Positions 7,893-15,818 of a stretch of 64,000 nt of DNA are shown piece after piece. The translations under genes and the position numbers were made by a program. Source of the DNA: Bacteroidales bacterium (GTDB lineage: Bacteria > Bacteroidota > Bacteroidia > Bacteroidales > UBA932); assembly GCA_024402135.1 (NCBI GenBank), contig JAKSJN010000008.1, positions 58,661 through 122,660 on the forward strand, in the 5' to 3' direction. How positions within the stretch are numbered: position 1 is the stretch's first letter; each line of letters opens with the position of its first letter. Below the pieces are notes generated by a model. The model saw only the letters and a list, made by a program, of their open reading frames with translations, was not told the DNA's origin and did not search any database.

Positions 7893-8870
7893 TTACTTTG
7901 AATCAGTATTGAACAGTGCCATTGCTTCATCGATGGTGAGTGCATCCTCGACTGCAAAGCCGCCTGTCCTTGTGCGGCGCAGGTTGTTGAGGAAGGCTCC
8001 TGAGCCAAGCGCTTCTCCAAGGTCTCTTGCCAGAGCCCTTATGTATGTACCCTTTGAGCAACCTACCAGGATATCTGCGCTCGGCAGCCCCAGATGATCG
8101 ATTTCCACAACATTGATTCTCGGGTTGACTCTTCCTGCGATGGACTTGTCCGGCTCGCTTGCGGCACCTGCTCCATCGGAAAACGCCTTCGGCCCCTCCC
8201 ATGCTGGCGCATGGGCCCCTCCCGCTTCCGTGCCGCGGGTGGCACGGTTTTCCGATTGGACAGTGCACTCCAGCGAGCTGCCATCATTCCAATCTACAAG
8301 ACGAAGGTATCCGATGTTGATCCTCTGTTTCGAGAGAAGTTCAGCGGCGCTGTGGTCGAAAGCCTCGCCGGATTTCTGCGAAGCCTTGAACTCCTTTCGC
8401 GCCATTTCGTATGCACGGACACCGTCAACCGATTTGGCGGAAAAGAGGGGAGCGACCTGCTCCTGTTCCCCTACGAAAGATGGCAGGACAGCCTCGAGAG
8501 AAGCCTGTGAGACGCCATCCAGGGTATAAAAGGCATCCACGTCCTTCTCGCGGTCATAAGACGCCGTAGTGGCTCCGAAAGTGACTCCTGCGAGGTATTC
8601 TTTGTCGTGAGCCTGGAGTTCCTGGGCCAGACGGGTAGCCTTGCCAAGACATACAAGCAGCACGCCTGTTGCCAGAGGGTCCAGGGTGCCGGCATGTCCG
8701 ACTTTGAGGTTTTTCTTGTTGAAATGCCTTATCGATGCGTACTTCAGCTTGCGGATAACATCCGCGGAAGTCCACCTGTAGGGCTTGTCTATAGGTACGA
8801 TGATACCTGACGGATAATCGTCGATATTACCCGTCAGGACCAGTCCTCTATGTGCTATGAGAGCGTCCAA
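7893..8870 (-). CDS. truB: tRNA pseudouridine-55 synthase, with an in-frame palindromic insert
   Basis: Isomerises U55 in the T-loop of tRNAs. VPIDKPYRWTSADVIRKL near residue 28 and KVGHAGTLDPLATGVL near 60, with the catalytic Asp in TLDPL, identify TruB; CSKGTYIRALARDLGEALG follows at about 260. The start is a TTG at 8870 directly after the rpiB stop; no ATG is available before the conserved region. At 325 residues it is longer than most Bacteroidota TruB proteins. The excess falls at about 195-250, which includes residues 205-232 encoded by a palindromic element (8175-8256) rich in Gly, Ala and Pro. The insert lies between conserved blocks, so the enzyme is probably still active. Confidence 0.9.
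   Translation of the reverse strand: MDALIAHRGLVLTGNIDDYPSGIIVPIDKPYRWTSADVIRKLKYASIRHFNKKNLKVGHAGTLDPLATGVLLVCLGKATRLAQELQAHDKEYLAGVTFGATTASYDREKDVDAFYTLDGVSQASLEAVLPSFVGEQEQVAPLFSAKSVDGVRAYEMARKEFKASQKSGEAFDHSAAELLSKQRINIGYLRLVDWNDGSSLECTVQSENRATRGTEAGGAHAPAWEGPKAFSDGAGAASEPDKSIAGRVNPRINVVEIDHLGLPSADILVGCSKGTYIRALARDLGEALGSGAFLNNLRRTRTGGFAVEDALTIDEAMALFNTDSK
8175..8256. repeat. 82-bp palindromic element inside truB
   Basis: The ends are a perfect 10-bp inverted repeat (ATCGGAAAAC at 8175-8184, GTTTTCCGAT at 8247-8256). Inside are two smaller hairpins: CCCATGC/GCATGGG (8198-8204, 8209-8215, loop TGGC) and CCGTGCC/GGCACGG (8228-8234, 8241-8247). GGCCCCTCCC occurs twice (8191-8200, 8214-8223). 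The whole is read through in frame by truB. This resembles the protein-coding palindromic elements of Rickettsia in kind, not in sequence. No second copy was noticed in this window. Confidence 0.75.
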
Positions 8871-9302
8871 CTAGTCTACCGGAATCTTCTCGATACGGCG
8901 CTGGTGACGACCGCCCTCGAAAGGCTCTGTGAGCCATGCGCGGACGATGCTTACAGCCATTCTGTACGAGATGAAGCGTGCAGGCATCACGAGCACGTTT
9001 GCGTTGTTGTGCTGCTTTACGAGCTTGCCTACTTCGGTGTTCCATGCAAGACCTGCACGGATGCCACGGTGGTGGTTGAGAGTGATTGCCATACCGTTGC
9101 CGGTGCCGCAGAGTGCGATTCCGAGATCGAGCTCACCCTTCTCGACTGCGCTTGCCATTGGGTGTGCGACATCAGCATAGTCCATGCTGTCGGTGGTGTC
9201 GGTTCCGAAATTGACTACTTCGTAGCCTTTGCCAAGAAGATATGAGATCAGCTTCGCCTTGTACTCGACGCCAGCGTGATCGCTGCAGATTCCGATTTTC
9301 AT
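8871..9302 (-). CDS. rpiB: Ribose-5-phosphate isomerase B
   Basis: Interconverts ribulose 5-phosphate and ribose 5-phosphate in the non-oxidative pentose phosphate pathway. The 143-residue protein has the family size and motifs: SDHAG at residues 7-11, NFGTDTTDSMDYADVAHPMA around 31-51, and the catalytic cysteine in ALCGTGNGMAIT near 64. It is the RpiB/LacAB fold and not RpiA. Its stop TAG is directly followed by the TTG start of truB, so the two are translationally linked. The serine hydrolase gene ends 12 bases before its start. Confidence 0.93.
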   Translation of the reverse strand: MKIGICSDHAGVEYKAKLISYLLGKGYEVVNFGTDTTDSMDYADVAHPMASAVEKGELDLGIALCGTGNGMAITLNHHRGIRAGLAWNTEVGKLVKQHNNANVLVMPARFISYRMAVSIVRAWLTEPFEGGRHQRRIEKIPVD

Positions 9303-9314
9303 ATTGGTTTGTCT

Positions 9315-10391
9315 TTAAAGTGTGTCGTAGATATATTTCCAGAGTGTCCTGTATTCGGTCTTGGTATCTTCCGCGAGAGCGGTCATTACAACGACGGCAT
9401 TCTTGTCGGGGAGTATGGTACAGAACTGTCCCCATGCGCCGTCAAGACGGGCTGCGCCATGCTGGCAGCACCACATCTGATAGCCGTAACCGAGGTTCCA
9501 GTCGTCGTTCTTTGTGACTTCAAGTATCTGCTCCTCAGGGAGATTGTTGCGTCCCTGCCACTGGTAGATGTGCGGAGACATTGCATCCTCAATCCACTCG
9601 GAATCGAGAAGCTGCTTGCCATCCCATTCTCCGCGCTGCAGGAAGAACTGGCCCATCTTGGCCAGAGACTCGGTAGTGAGGTAGAGACCCCAGCCACCGG
9701 AATTGATTCCTTCATCGCTTTCCTCCCAGTAGTAATTGCGTATTCCAAGAGGCTTGAAGAGTTTAGCGTCAAGGTAGTCTGCCATCTTCTGGCCGGTCAC
9801 CTTGGTTATGATGGCTGAAAGAAGATAGCTGTTCATGCTGTTGTAAGACCACTTGGTGCCAGGCTTGAATGTTACTTCGCTGTTCAGGGTCTGGCGGGTC
9901 GGGTCAGACATCCTGCCTGCGCGCATGTCGGGAGTGAAGTTGCCGTTTGAAAAGCCGGAAGACATGATCAGAAGATCGTACACGGTCATTTCCTTCAGCC
10001 ACTTCGATGGATGCTTTGGCAGTACGGTGGAATCGAAGTAGTCCACAACATGGTCGGTCAGGCTTACCAGACCATCCTGTACCGCAAAACCTATGGCTGT
10101 AGCGGTGAAGGTCTTGCTTGCGGACCACATGGTGTGAAGCTCGTCAGCGTCGTGTCCTACAGCGTATTCTTCATAGATGATCTCTCCGTCCTTGAGCACC
10201 ATCAGGCTGTGGAGGTCGTCCACAACATGTCCGGCAACGTCCTTGAACGCGTTCCCGTAGGCACTTGTATTGATAGAGGTGCTCTTCGCGCGTTTGAGCG
10301 GCTTGTCCCCGCTATGTGCCGGCATGAACCATACCGATACTGCGAGCACCAGAAGAGCGGCTCCGGCAAGGATGGAGAGTTTCCTTTTCAT
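9315..10391 (-). CDS. Exported serine hydrolase, beta-lactamase class C/PBP4* family
   Basis: A 358-residue protein with an N-terminal hydrophobic segment (residues 5-22, a signal peptide or anchor without a lipobox) and a beta-lactamase-type serine hydrolase domain. The nucleophile motif SxxK is Ser90-Ala-Ser-Lys93 in MWSASKTF. The second motif is in WSYNSMNSYLL near 182, and WGQFCTILPDKNAVVVM near the end replaces the third. Relatives include esterases, D-aminopeptidases and carboxypeptidases; substrate cannot be told. Its ATG overlaps the gltX stop by one base (TAATG), so it depends on gltX transcription. Placement behind cell-wall genes makes a peptide or peptidoglycan substrate possible but unproven. 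Confidence 0.8.
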   Translation of the reverse strand: MKRKLSILAGAALLVLAVSVWFMPAHSGDKPLKRAKSTSINTSAYGNAFKDVAGHVVDDLHSLMVLKDGEIIYEEYAVGHDADELHTMWSASKTFTATAIGFAVQDGLVSLTDHVVDYFDSTVLPKHPSKWLKEMTVYDLLIMSSGFSNGNFTPDMRAGRMSDPTRQTLNSEVTFKPGTKWSYNSMNSYLLSAIITKVTGQKMADYLDAKLFKPLGIRNYYWEESDEGINSGGWGLYLTTESLAKMGQFFLQRGEWDGKQLLDSEWIEDAMSPHIYQWQGRNNLPEEQILEVTKNDDWNLGYGYQMWCCQHGAARLDGAWGQFCTILPDKNAVVVMTALAEDTKTEYRTLWKYIYDTL

Positions 10392-12127
10392 TATCCGAGT
10401 CTGTTCTTGATGAACTCCATGCGGGCAGCGAACTCATCGCGTCCGATGAATGATACGATATCAGCGATGCCGAGACCGCTCGATGCACCGGTAAGGGCGA
10501 GACGCAGGCAGTTCATTACCTTGCCCATAGGCCACTCCTTGCCGCGGATATATTCTTCGAGAGCAGTCTCGATGGCCTCCTTTGTGAATTCGCCTTCCAT
10601 GGCGCATACATGTGCTGCGGCCTCGATAGCCATGGCGCTGCTGTCCGGTTTCCAGAACTTGTCTGCGTCCTTTGCGAGGAACGGAGCAGTAGCTGCGTCA
10701 TCGAATACCTTGGCACGAGGATCTGCGGCTGCACGAGGGTCGGCAGGCTTGGCGTTTGCTGCACCGGCCTTCACTCCGTAAGCCTCGAACTCGGCAGGGG
10801 AGATGAACAGATATGAAGCGATGTCCCAGAAGTCTGCCACGAAAGTCGCACGCTCCTTGATGAGCGAAACCAGGCTCTTGACATAGAACTTGGAGAAAGT
10901 CTTGGTCGCGAAATCTGCCTTGAGCTCATGGAGGCAAGTTCCATCAGCATCTTTCTGGCAAGGTGTGACGGTAATTCCATGCTGTGCAAGGACAGGAATG
11001 AAGGCCTCGGTGAGCTCCTTGTCGGTCTTCATGCGGAGATACTCCTTGTTGAACCACTTTGCCTTCTCAGGGTTGAACTTGGCTCCTGACTTGCCGACCT
11101 TGTCGAGTGAGAATGCATTCACCAGTTCCTCCATGGAGAATATCTCCTGCTCGGTTCCTGGGTTCCATCCGAGCATGGTCAGCAGGTTGACGAATGCGTC
11201 AGGGAAGTAGCCGTCCTCGCGGTATCCGCGTGATTTCTCGCCTTCGGAGTTGACCCACTGGAGAGGGAATACAGGGAAGCCCATCTTGTCTCCGTCGCGC
11301 TTGCTGAGCTTGCCATTGCCGACAGGCTTGAGAAGCAGAGGAAGATGTGCGAATCTTGGCTGTGTGTCAGTCCATCCGAAAGCCTTGTAGAGCATATAAT
11401 GAAGAGGGAGCGATGGCAGCCACTCTTCGCCTCTGATGACCTCGCTGATCTCCATGAGATGATCGTCCACGATGTTCGCGAGATGGTAGGTAGGGAGCTC
11501 GTCGGCTCTCTTCCAGAGCACCTTGTCATCAAGGGTGTCGGTGTTTACTTCCACATGACCGCGGATAAGGTCGTCCATCTTGACGATCTCGTTCTCCGGC
11601 ATCTTGAAACGTACGGTCCAGGTGTCGGTCTCCTCGAGCAGTCTTGCGGTCTCTTCAGCACTCAGACTGAGTGAATTCCTCAGGCTGAGACGAGACTTCT
11701 GGTTGTACGTGAAAGTCTCGCCGGCAGCTTCAGCCTTTGCGCGGATCGCGTCAAGTTCCTCGGCCGTGTCAAAAGCATAGTATGCGTATCCGTTCTCGAC
11801 AAGCTGTTCTGCGTACTTGCGGTAAATAGGCTTGCGCTGCGACTGGCGGTATGGCGCGTGTGGATGACGCTCTGAGGCAGTCTCCACAACCTTTCCGTCC
11901 TGGTCTACGCCCTCATCGGGGATGATACCGCACCAGCGGAGTGATTCAATGATATATTCTTCAGCTCCCGGTACGAATCTGTGGGAGTCTGTATCTTCGA
12001 TTCTTATGATGAAATCGCCTCCATGCTGCTTTGCATAGAGATAGTTATAGAGCGCGGTACGTACTCCGCCCATGTGGAGCGGTCCGGTAGGTGACGGCGC
12101 GAATCTTACTCTTGTTCTTCTTTCCAT
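10391..12127 (-). CDS. gltX: Glutamyl-tRNA synthetase
   Basis: Charges tRNA with glutamate in the cytoplasm. The class I HIGH-type motif is SPTGPLHMGG at residues 12-21 and the KMSKS-type motif is KLSKRDGDKMGF near 275, in family order. At 578 residues it is longer than the E. coli enzyme (471), which includes an Ala/Asp-rich stretch near 475-500 (NAKPADPRAAADPRAK). The start ATG at 12127 follows a -7 box lying between ftsZ and gltX, so it has its own transcription start and also reads from the dcw block. Confidence 0.95.
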   Translation of the reverse strand: MERRTRVRFAPSPTGPLHMGGVRTALYNYLYAKQHGGDFIIRIEDTDSHRFVPGAEEYIIESLRWCGIIPDEGVDQDGKVVETASERHPHAPYRQSQRKPIYRKYAEQLVENGYAYYAFDTAEELDAIRAKAEAAGETFTYNQKSRLSLRNSLSLSAEETARLLEETDTWTVRFKMPENEIVKMDDLIRGHVEVNTDTLDDKVLWKRADELPTYHLANIVDDHLMEISEVIRGEEWLPSLPLHYMLYKAFGWTDTQPRFAHLPLLLKPVGNGKLSKRDGDKMGFPVFPLQWVNSEGEKSRGYREDGYFPDAFVNLLTMLGWNPGTEQEIFSMEELVNAFSLDKVGKSGAKFNPEKAKWFNKEYLRMKTDKELTEAFIPVLAQHGITVTPCQKDADGTCLHELKADFATKTFSKFYVKSLVSLIKERATFVADFWDIASYLFISPAEFEAYGVKAGAANAKPADPRAAADPRAKVFDDAATAPFLAKDADKFWKPDSSAMAIEAAAHVCAMEGEFTKEAIETALEEYIRGKEWPMGKVMNCLRLALTGASSGLGIADIVSFIGRDEFAARMEFIKNRLG

Positions 12128-12144
12128 ATTACTTGTATATCATG

Positions 12145-12152
12145 CAAAGATA
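12145..12152 (-). promoter_or_regulatory. -7 box TATCTTTG for gltX
   Basis: On the minus strand TATCTTTG, a full TAnnTTTG match, ending 17 bases before the gltX ATG and 2 bases past the ftsZ stop. It splits the long minus-strand run into a dcw unit and a gltX-to-thioredoxin unit, though read-through is also likely because no terminator is seen. Confidence 0.6.
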
Positions 12153-12153
12153 G

Positions 12154-13434
12154 CTATTTTTTCCTTGCACTTCTGCGGATTGCAGGGATGGATTCAAGGT
12201 CGCTCCTGTCCTCGCCAGGCTTGATTGCCAGTACCGGCCTCTCGTCATAGTGCAGCTTAGGAGAGTTTGTCTTGGTGTTGTAGCTGATGGTCTGGATCAC
12301 GGTGCCGTCATTTCCAGGAAGGCTTATGCCCTCTTCAGAAGATGCTTTTGCACTCTTGTCATACTCAAAGTCGCTGTCGACCACGATCAGGCTGCCGAGA
12401 TCCACGTTGGTGATGTTGCTGAGCTTGCTGTACTCGAATCCGGTCGCGGCAACGGTGATGTAGATGGAATCGTCAGCGTTCGGATCCTCGTTCCAGATGA
12501 TACCGCGCTTGAACATCGATACCTTGCCGAGCGCAGAGCGTATCTTGCTGGAAATGGAGTCGAGGTCGGTGAGGCTGAGGCCGTTCTCGTTCTTTGCCAC
12601 GGTGATGTTCAGGAGCACCTTCTGGGCGCTGCTGATCTCGAAATCGTTAAGCAGAGGTGAGTTGATGGCGGCATTGATCGCATCGTCGATACGGTTGGGA
12701 CCTGAACCGGTTCCGCAGCCCATGAGAGCGAGTCCACTGTCCTTCATCACGGTTCTCACGTCCTCGAAATCCACGTTCTGGTATCCTGGTTTCTTGATGA
12801 TCTCGATGATGCCGCTGGCTGCGGTTGCAAGAATCTGGTCTGCCATCGGGAAGGCGTTCTGCACCAGATAGTCACCGAATTGTTCCTTGATCTTCTCGTT
12901 ATTGATGATGATCAGGCTGTCGACATTCTTTCTGAGCTCGTTGATGCCGTCGATTGCGCGTCCCATTGCCTCGGTACCCTCGTTCTCGAACGGAATGGTC
13001 ACGACTGCAACGGTAAGTACACCGGCTTCCTTTGCCATGTGGGCAATTACCGGAGCGGCTCCGGTACCGGTTCCGCCACCGAGACCTGCTGTCACGAAAA
13101 GCATGTCGATCATCTCGGAATCATTCTCTCCGAAGAGCATCCGGCGGATGTTGTCCTGGGATTCGATTGCTGCGTTGCGACCCTTTGTGGCATTGGTTCC
13201 CGCTCCGAGTCCCTTGCCCATCTGGATCTTGTTAGGGACATCGCATCGCTGGAGCGCCTGGGAGTCGGTGTTGCAGACTATGTAGTTGCAACCCTTGACC
13301 TTCTGGTTGTACATGTAGTTGACTGCATTGCAGCCGCCACCGCCGACGCCGATTACTGTGATACGTGACTCGTTTGGCTTCCAGTCGTTAGGAAGCGGTA
13401 TGTTGATCTCGGGTATAAAGAAATTCTCTTCCAT
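12154..13434 (-). CDS. ftsZ: Cell division protein FtsZ
   Basis: Tubulin-like GTPase that polymerises into the Z-ring at mid-cell. The 426-residue protein carries GVGGGGCNAVNYM near residue 30, the GTP-binding tubulin signature GGGTGTGAAPVIA near 117, and NIDFADV-like NVDFEDVRTVM near 220. After the globular core (to about 340) comes a linker and the conserved C-terminal peptide around RPVLAIKPGED, where FtsA binds, then a basic tail ARKK. It is the last gene of the dcw cluster, 8 bases after ftsA. Confidence 0.97.
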   Translation of the reverse strand: MEENFFIPEINIPLPNDWKPNESRITVIGVGGGGCNAVNYMYNQKVKGCNYIVCNTDSQALQRCDVPNKIQMGKGLGAGTNATKGRNAAIESQDNIRRMLFGENDSEMIDMLFVTAGLGGGTGTGAAPVIAHMAKEAGVLTVAVVTIPFENEGTEAMGRAIDGINELRKNVDSLIIINNEKIKEQFGDYLVQNAFPMADQILATAASGIIEIIKKPGYQNVDFEDVRTVMKDSGLALMGCGTGSGPNRIDDAINAAINSPLLNDFEISSAQKVLLNITVAKNENGLSLTDLDSISSKIRSALGKVSMFKRGIIWNEDPNADDSIYITVAATGFEYSKLSNITNVDLGSLIVVDSDFEYDKSAKASSEEGISLPGNDGTVIQTISYNTKTNSPKLHYDERPVLAIKPGEDRSDLESIPAIRRSARKK

Positions 13435-13442
13435 AATCGTCT

Positions 13443-15038
13443 CTAAAAATCTGAAGTTTCATCATAGAGGTTGTCAAGCTTCTCCTGGAACCAGCGGACG
13501 ATACCGAACTTGCTGATCGCCTCTTCCTGGCGCTTCTTCCTGTCTGCTTCCTTCTGCTTCTGCTCCTCGATCTTCTGGCGTCTTCTCTCGGCTCTGGCTT
13601 CAGCCTCTAGTCTCTTTCTTTCCGCTTTCTCGGCAGCCTTCTGCGCCTTGATACGCTCCTTCTCTTCTTTGCTTGCCTCTACCTCCTCAGGCCTGAAAAT
13701 CTCCTCAGGGGCTTCGTCTCCATCCTCCTCTTCAACTGTTTCGCCTTGGTCGATGAAGGAAACTTCCTTCTCTTCCTCCTCGGCAGTATCCTCGTCAGGC
13801 TCAATCACAGGTTCTTCCTCTGGAATGATCTCGTCCTCCTCTCTTGGAGCTTCATCGAGACAGTTCAGGTACTCGAGTTCCTTGCCGGCCAGGATCATCG
13901 CGATCGAGGTCGCTGCTGAGGTTTCATCCACACCTGGACAACCTGCGGCCGAATACCTACGGCGAGGATATCCGATTCTTACAGTCATTCCGGACAGCTC
14001 GCCGATGAGCGACGAAAGATTAGGCATGGCAGCAGCTCCACCGGTAACCACGATGCCTCCGCCGAGCTTGTCTCCGAGTCCGCTTTCCTGGACGTACCAG
14101 AGAAGTGCGTGGATGATTTCTTCAAGGCGACTGGTGATGATTTCGGAAAGGTATGCAACGGAAATCTGCTTCGTCAGTCCTGTCTCCTTGTCATGTATCT
14201 GGATAATCTTGTCGCGAAGGCTCTGGAGCTTCTCTGGCATGCATACGCCATAGGCGAGCTTCAGGTTTTCCGCAAGCTTCTCAGAACAGCTGCATTCGTA
14301 CTTGATATCGTTGGTGATCGTTTTTCCTCCGAAAGGTATGGACGCATAGTAGCGAAGGATTCCACCCTTGTAGATGGTCACGGAGCTGGCAGATCCGCCA
14401 ATCTCCATGAGAGCCACGCCGTTGTCCATCTCCTCGCTGTTGAGCACTGCCTTGGCTGTGATCTCCGGGACGAAGAACTTCTTTGCAGCGACGATACCGA
14501 CTTCCTCGAGAGTCTTGTCTATGTTCCTGCTGTCTCTCTGGCGGCCTACGAATACCTTGAACTTGCCCTCAAGGGTGTCGCTGACCATGCCGACGATGTC
14601 GCTCTCGATGGAGTTGATGTAATCGTCGGCTGAGAATGACTGTGCGATAACACCGAAGCTGACATTCTTCTCTGGATTGTCGATAGGGTATGAGTCTACA
14701 GCACTGCTTTTGAGGTACTCGATTTCCTCCTCGCTGATGCTGGCTTCAGGGTCGGTCCTGACAATCTTTGCGCTGGCCTTCTGCTGGGTCACGCAGTATC
14801 TTGGCAGACCGACAACGACCTGGAGAATCTTTATCTTCAGTTCGCTCTCCGCCTGTTCGATAGCCTTTCCGAGCTCCTTTCCGGCCATCTTTGGATTGAG
14901 AACGGCACTGTCCCTGACTCCGAGGGACGGCGTTTCTCTGTAGTATAGGATCTGGGTGTCCTTACCATCGATTTTTGCCACAGTAACGGCGATCTTCGAT
15001 GAACCCAGATCGACCGCTGCAATATACCTTTCGTCCAT
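13443..15038 (-). CDS. ftsA: Cell division protein FtsA with a long charged C-terminal extension
   Basis: Actin-like ATPase that tethers FtsZ to the membrane. The actin fold runs to about residue 395: VDLGSSKIAV at 9-18 (phosphate 1), the SHS2 insert, MEIGGSASSVTIYKGG near 217, and VVTGGAAAMPNL near 337. Residues 396-531 are unusual: an acidic stretch (396-455, many Glu), then a dense Lys/Arg/Glu helix (456-507), ending in an amphipathic segment (SKFGIVRWFQEKLDNLYD, about 509-526) that matches the membrane-targeting helix of FtsA in role and position. E. coli FtsA has 420 residues. Start ATG is 3 bases after ftsQ. Confidence 0.93.
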   Translation of the reverse strand: MDERYIAAVDLGSSKIAVTVAKIDGKDTQILYYRETPSLGVRDSAVLNPKMAGKELGKAIEQAESELKIKILQVVVGLPRYCVTQQKASAKIVRTDPEASISEEEIEYLKSSAVDSYPIDNPEKNVSFGVIAQSFSADDYINSIESDIVGMVSDTLEGKFKVFVGRQRDSRNIDKTLEEVGIVAAKKFFVPEITAKAVLNSEEMDNGVALMEIGGSASSVTIYKGGILRYYASIPFGGKTITNDIKYECSCSEKLAENLKLAYGVCMPEKLQSLRDKIIQIHDKETGLTKQISVAYLSEIITSRLEEIIHALLWYVQESGLGDKLGGGIVVTGGAAAMPNLSSLIGELSGMTVRIGYPRRRYSAAGCPGVDETSAATSIAMILAGKELEYLNCLDEAPREEDEIIPEEEPVIEPDEDTAEEEEKEVSFIDQGETVEEEDGDEAPEEIFRPEEVEASKEEKERIKAQKAAEKAERKRLEAEARAERRRQKIEEQKQKEADRKKRQEEAISKFGIVRWFQEKLDNLYDETSDF

Positions 15039-15041
15039 ATC

Positions 15042-15818
15042 TTATTTTTTGCAGATTATCTGTTTCTCAAACTGGACATTCACTGTCCTGTAGTAGTTCT
15101 CGTCCTTCTCAGGCTTGATGTACTTGTAATAGTTCTCGACCCTTCCGAACTTGGCTGCTATGTCTGTCGGGTATCCGAAAATGAATACCTCGCGTCCTTC
15201 GCGTGGGTAGAGCATGAGCCCATCCTTTTCATCCACATGAATCTGGGATATGTTCTCTGCCCAGACCTTGCTGTCTTCCATATAGCGAAGCATGCCTATC
15301 AGGCTGGCCATCCACTCGCGTCCCTTCTCTTCAGGAGCCATGCCCTTGTAGTCGGCATCTATGTTCAGACTGATGTCTCCGTCAACGACCGGAACCATGT
15401 AAGGATAGCCCGGCTGCAGAGGGAAGATGAATCCCGATTCGTCTGCATAGAATCCCGTTTCGCCCATCTGCAGACGCAGCACAGGCTTGCGCTGGGTGAT
15501 GACAAGATTCAGGTATCCGTCATCGGTCACATAGGCTTCACTGGCCTGAATCGCACTCTGGGAGTTCAGGGCAGCTTCGACCATGTCAAGCCTCATGCTG
15601 TCAAGCCTCTGGCCTACGTATGAGCCGAAGTTTCGCTCCAGGATATGCTTGACCTCGTCCTCGTCCACGAAGCGGTAGCTTTCCTTGAAGCTGACGCGAA
15701 CGTCCGAACAAGTGTCCTGCATGCGGTCACGCGAGCGGGCGCCGCAGATGGCGACGAACGCTGTGATGCACAGCAGCAGGGCTGCGATGGTCAGGGCCTT
15801 TCTTACTATTACATTCAT
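15042..15818 (-). CDS. ftsQ: Cell division protein FtsQ/DivIB
   Basis: Divisome protein linking FtsL and the septal synthase to early division proteins. The 258-residue sequence has a single N-terminal membrane helix (about 9-25) followed by a periplasmic part with a POTRA-like segment (CSDVRVSFKESYRFVDEDEVKHILE, residues 37-61) and a beta domain. The sequence is poorly conserved, as is usual for FtsQ; assignment rests on size, topology and its place between murC and ftsA. Its ATG overlaps the murC stop by 4 bases (ATGA), showing coupled translation. Confidence 0.88.
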   Translation of the reverse strand: MNVIVRKALTIAALLLCITAFVAICGARSRDRMQDTCSDVRVSFKESYRFVDEDEVKHILERNFGSYVGQRLDSMRLDMVEAALNSQSAIQASEAYVTDDGYLNLVITQRKPVLRLQMGETGFYADESGFIFPLQPGYPYMVPVVDGDISLNIDADYKGMAPEEKGREWMASLIGMLRYMEDSKVWAENISQIHVDEKDGLMLYPREGREVFIFGYPTDIAAKFGRVENYYKYIKPEKDENYYRTVNVQFEKQIICKK

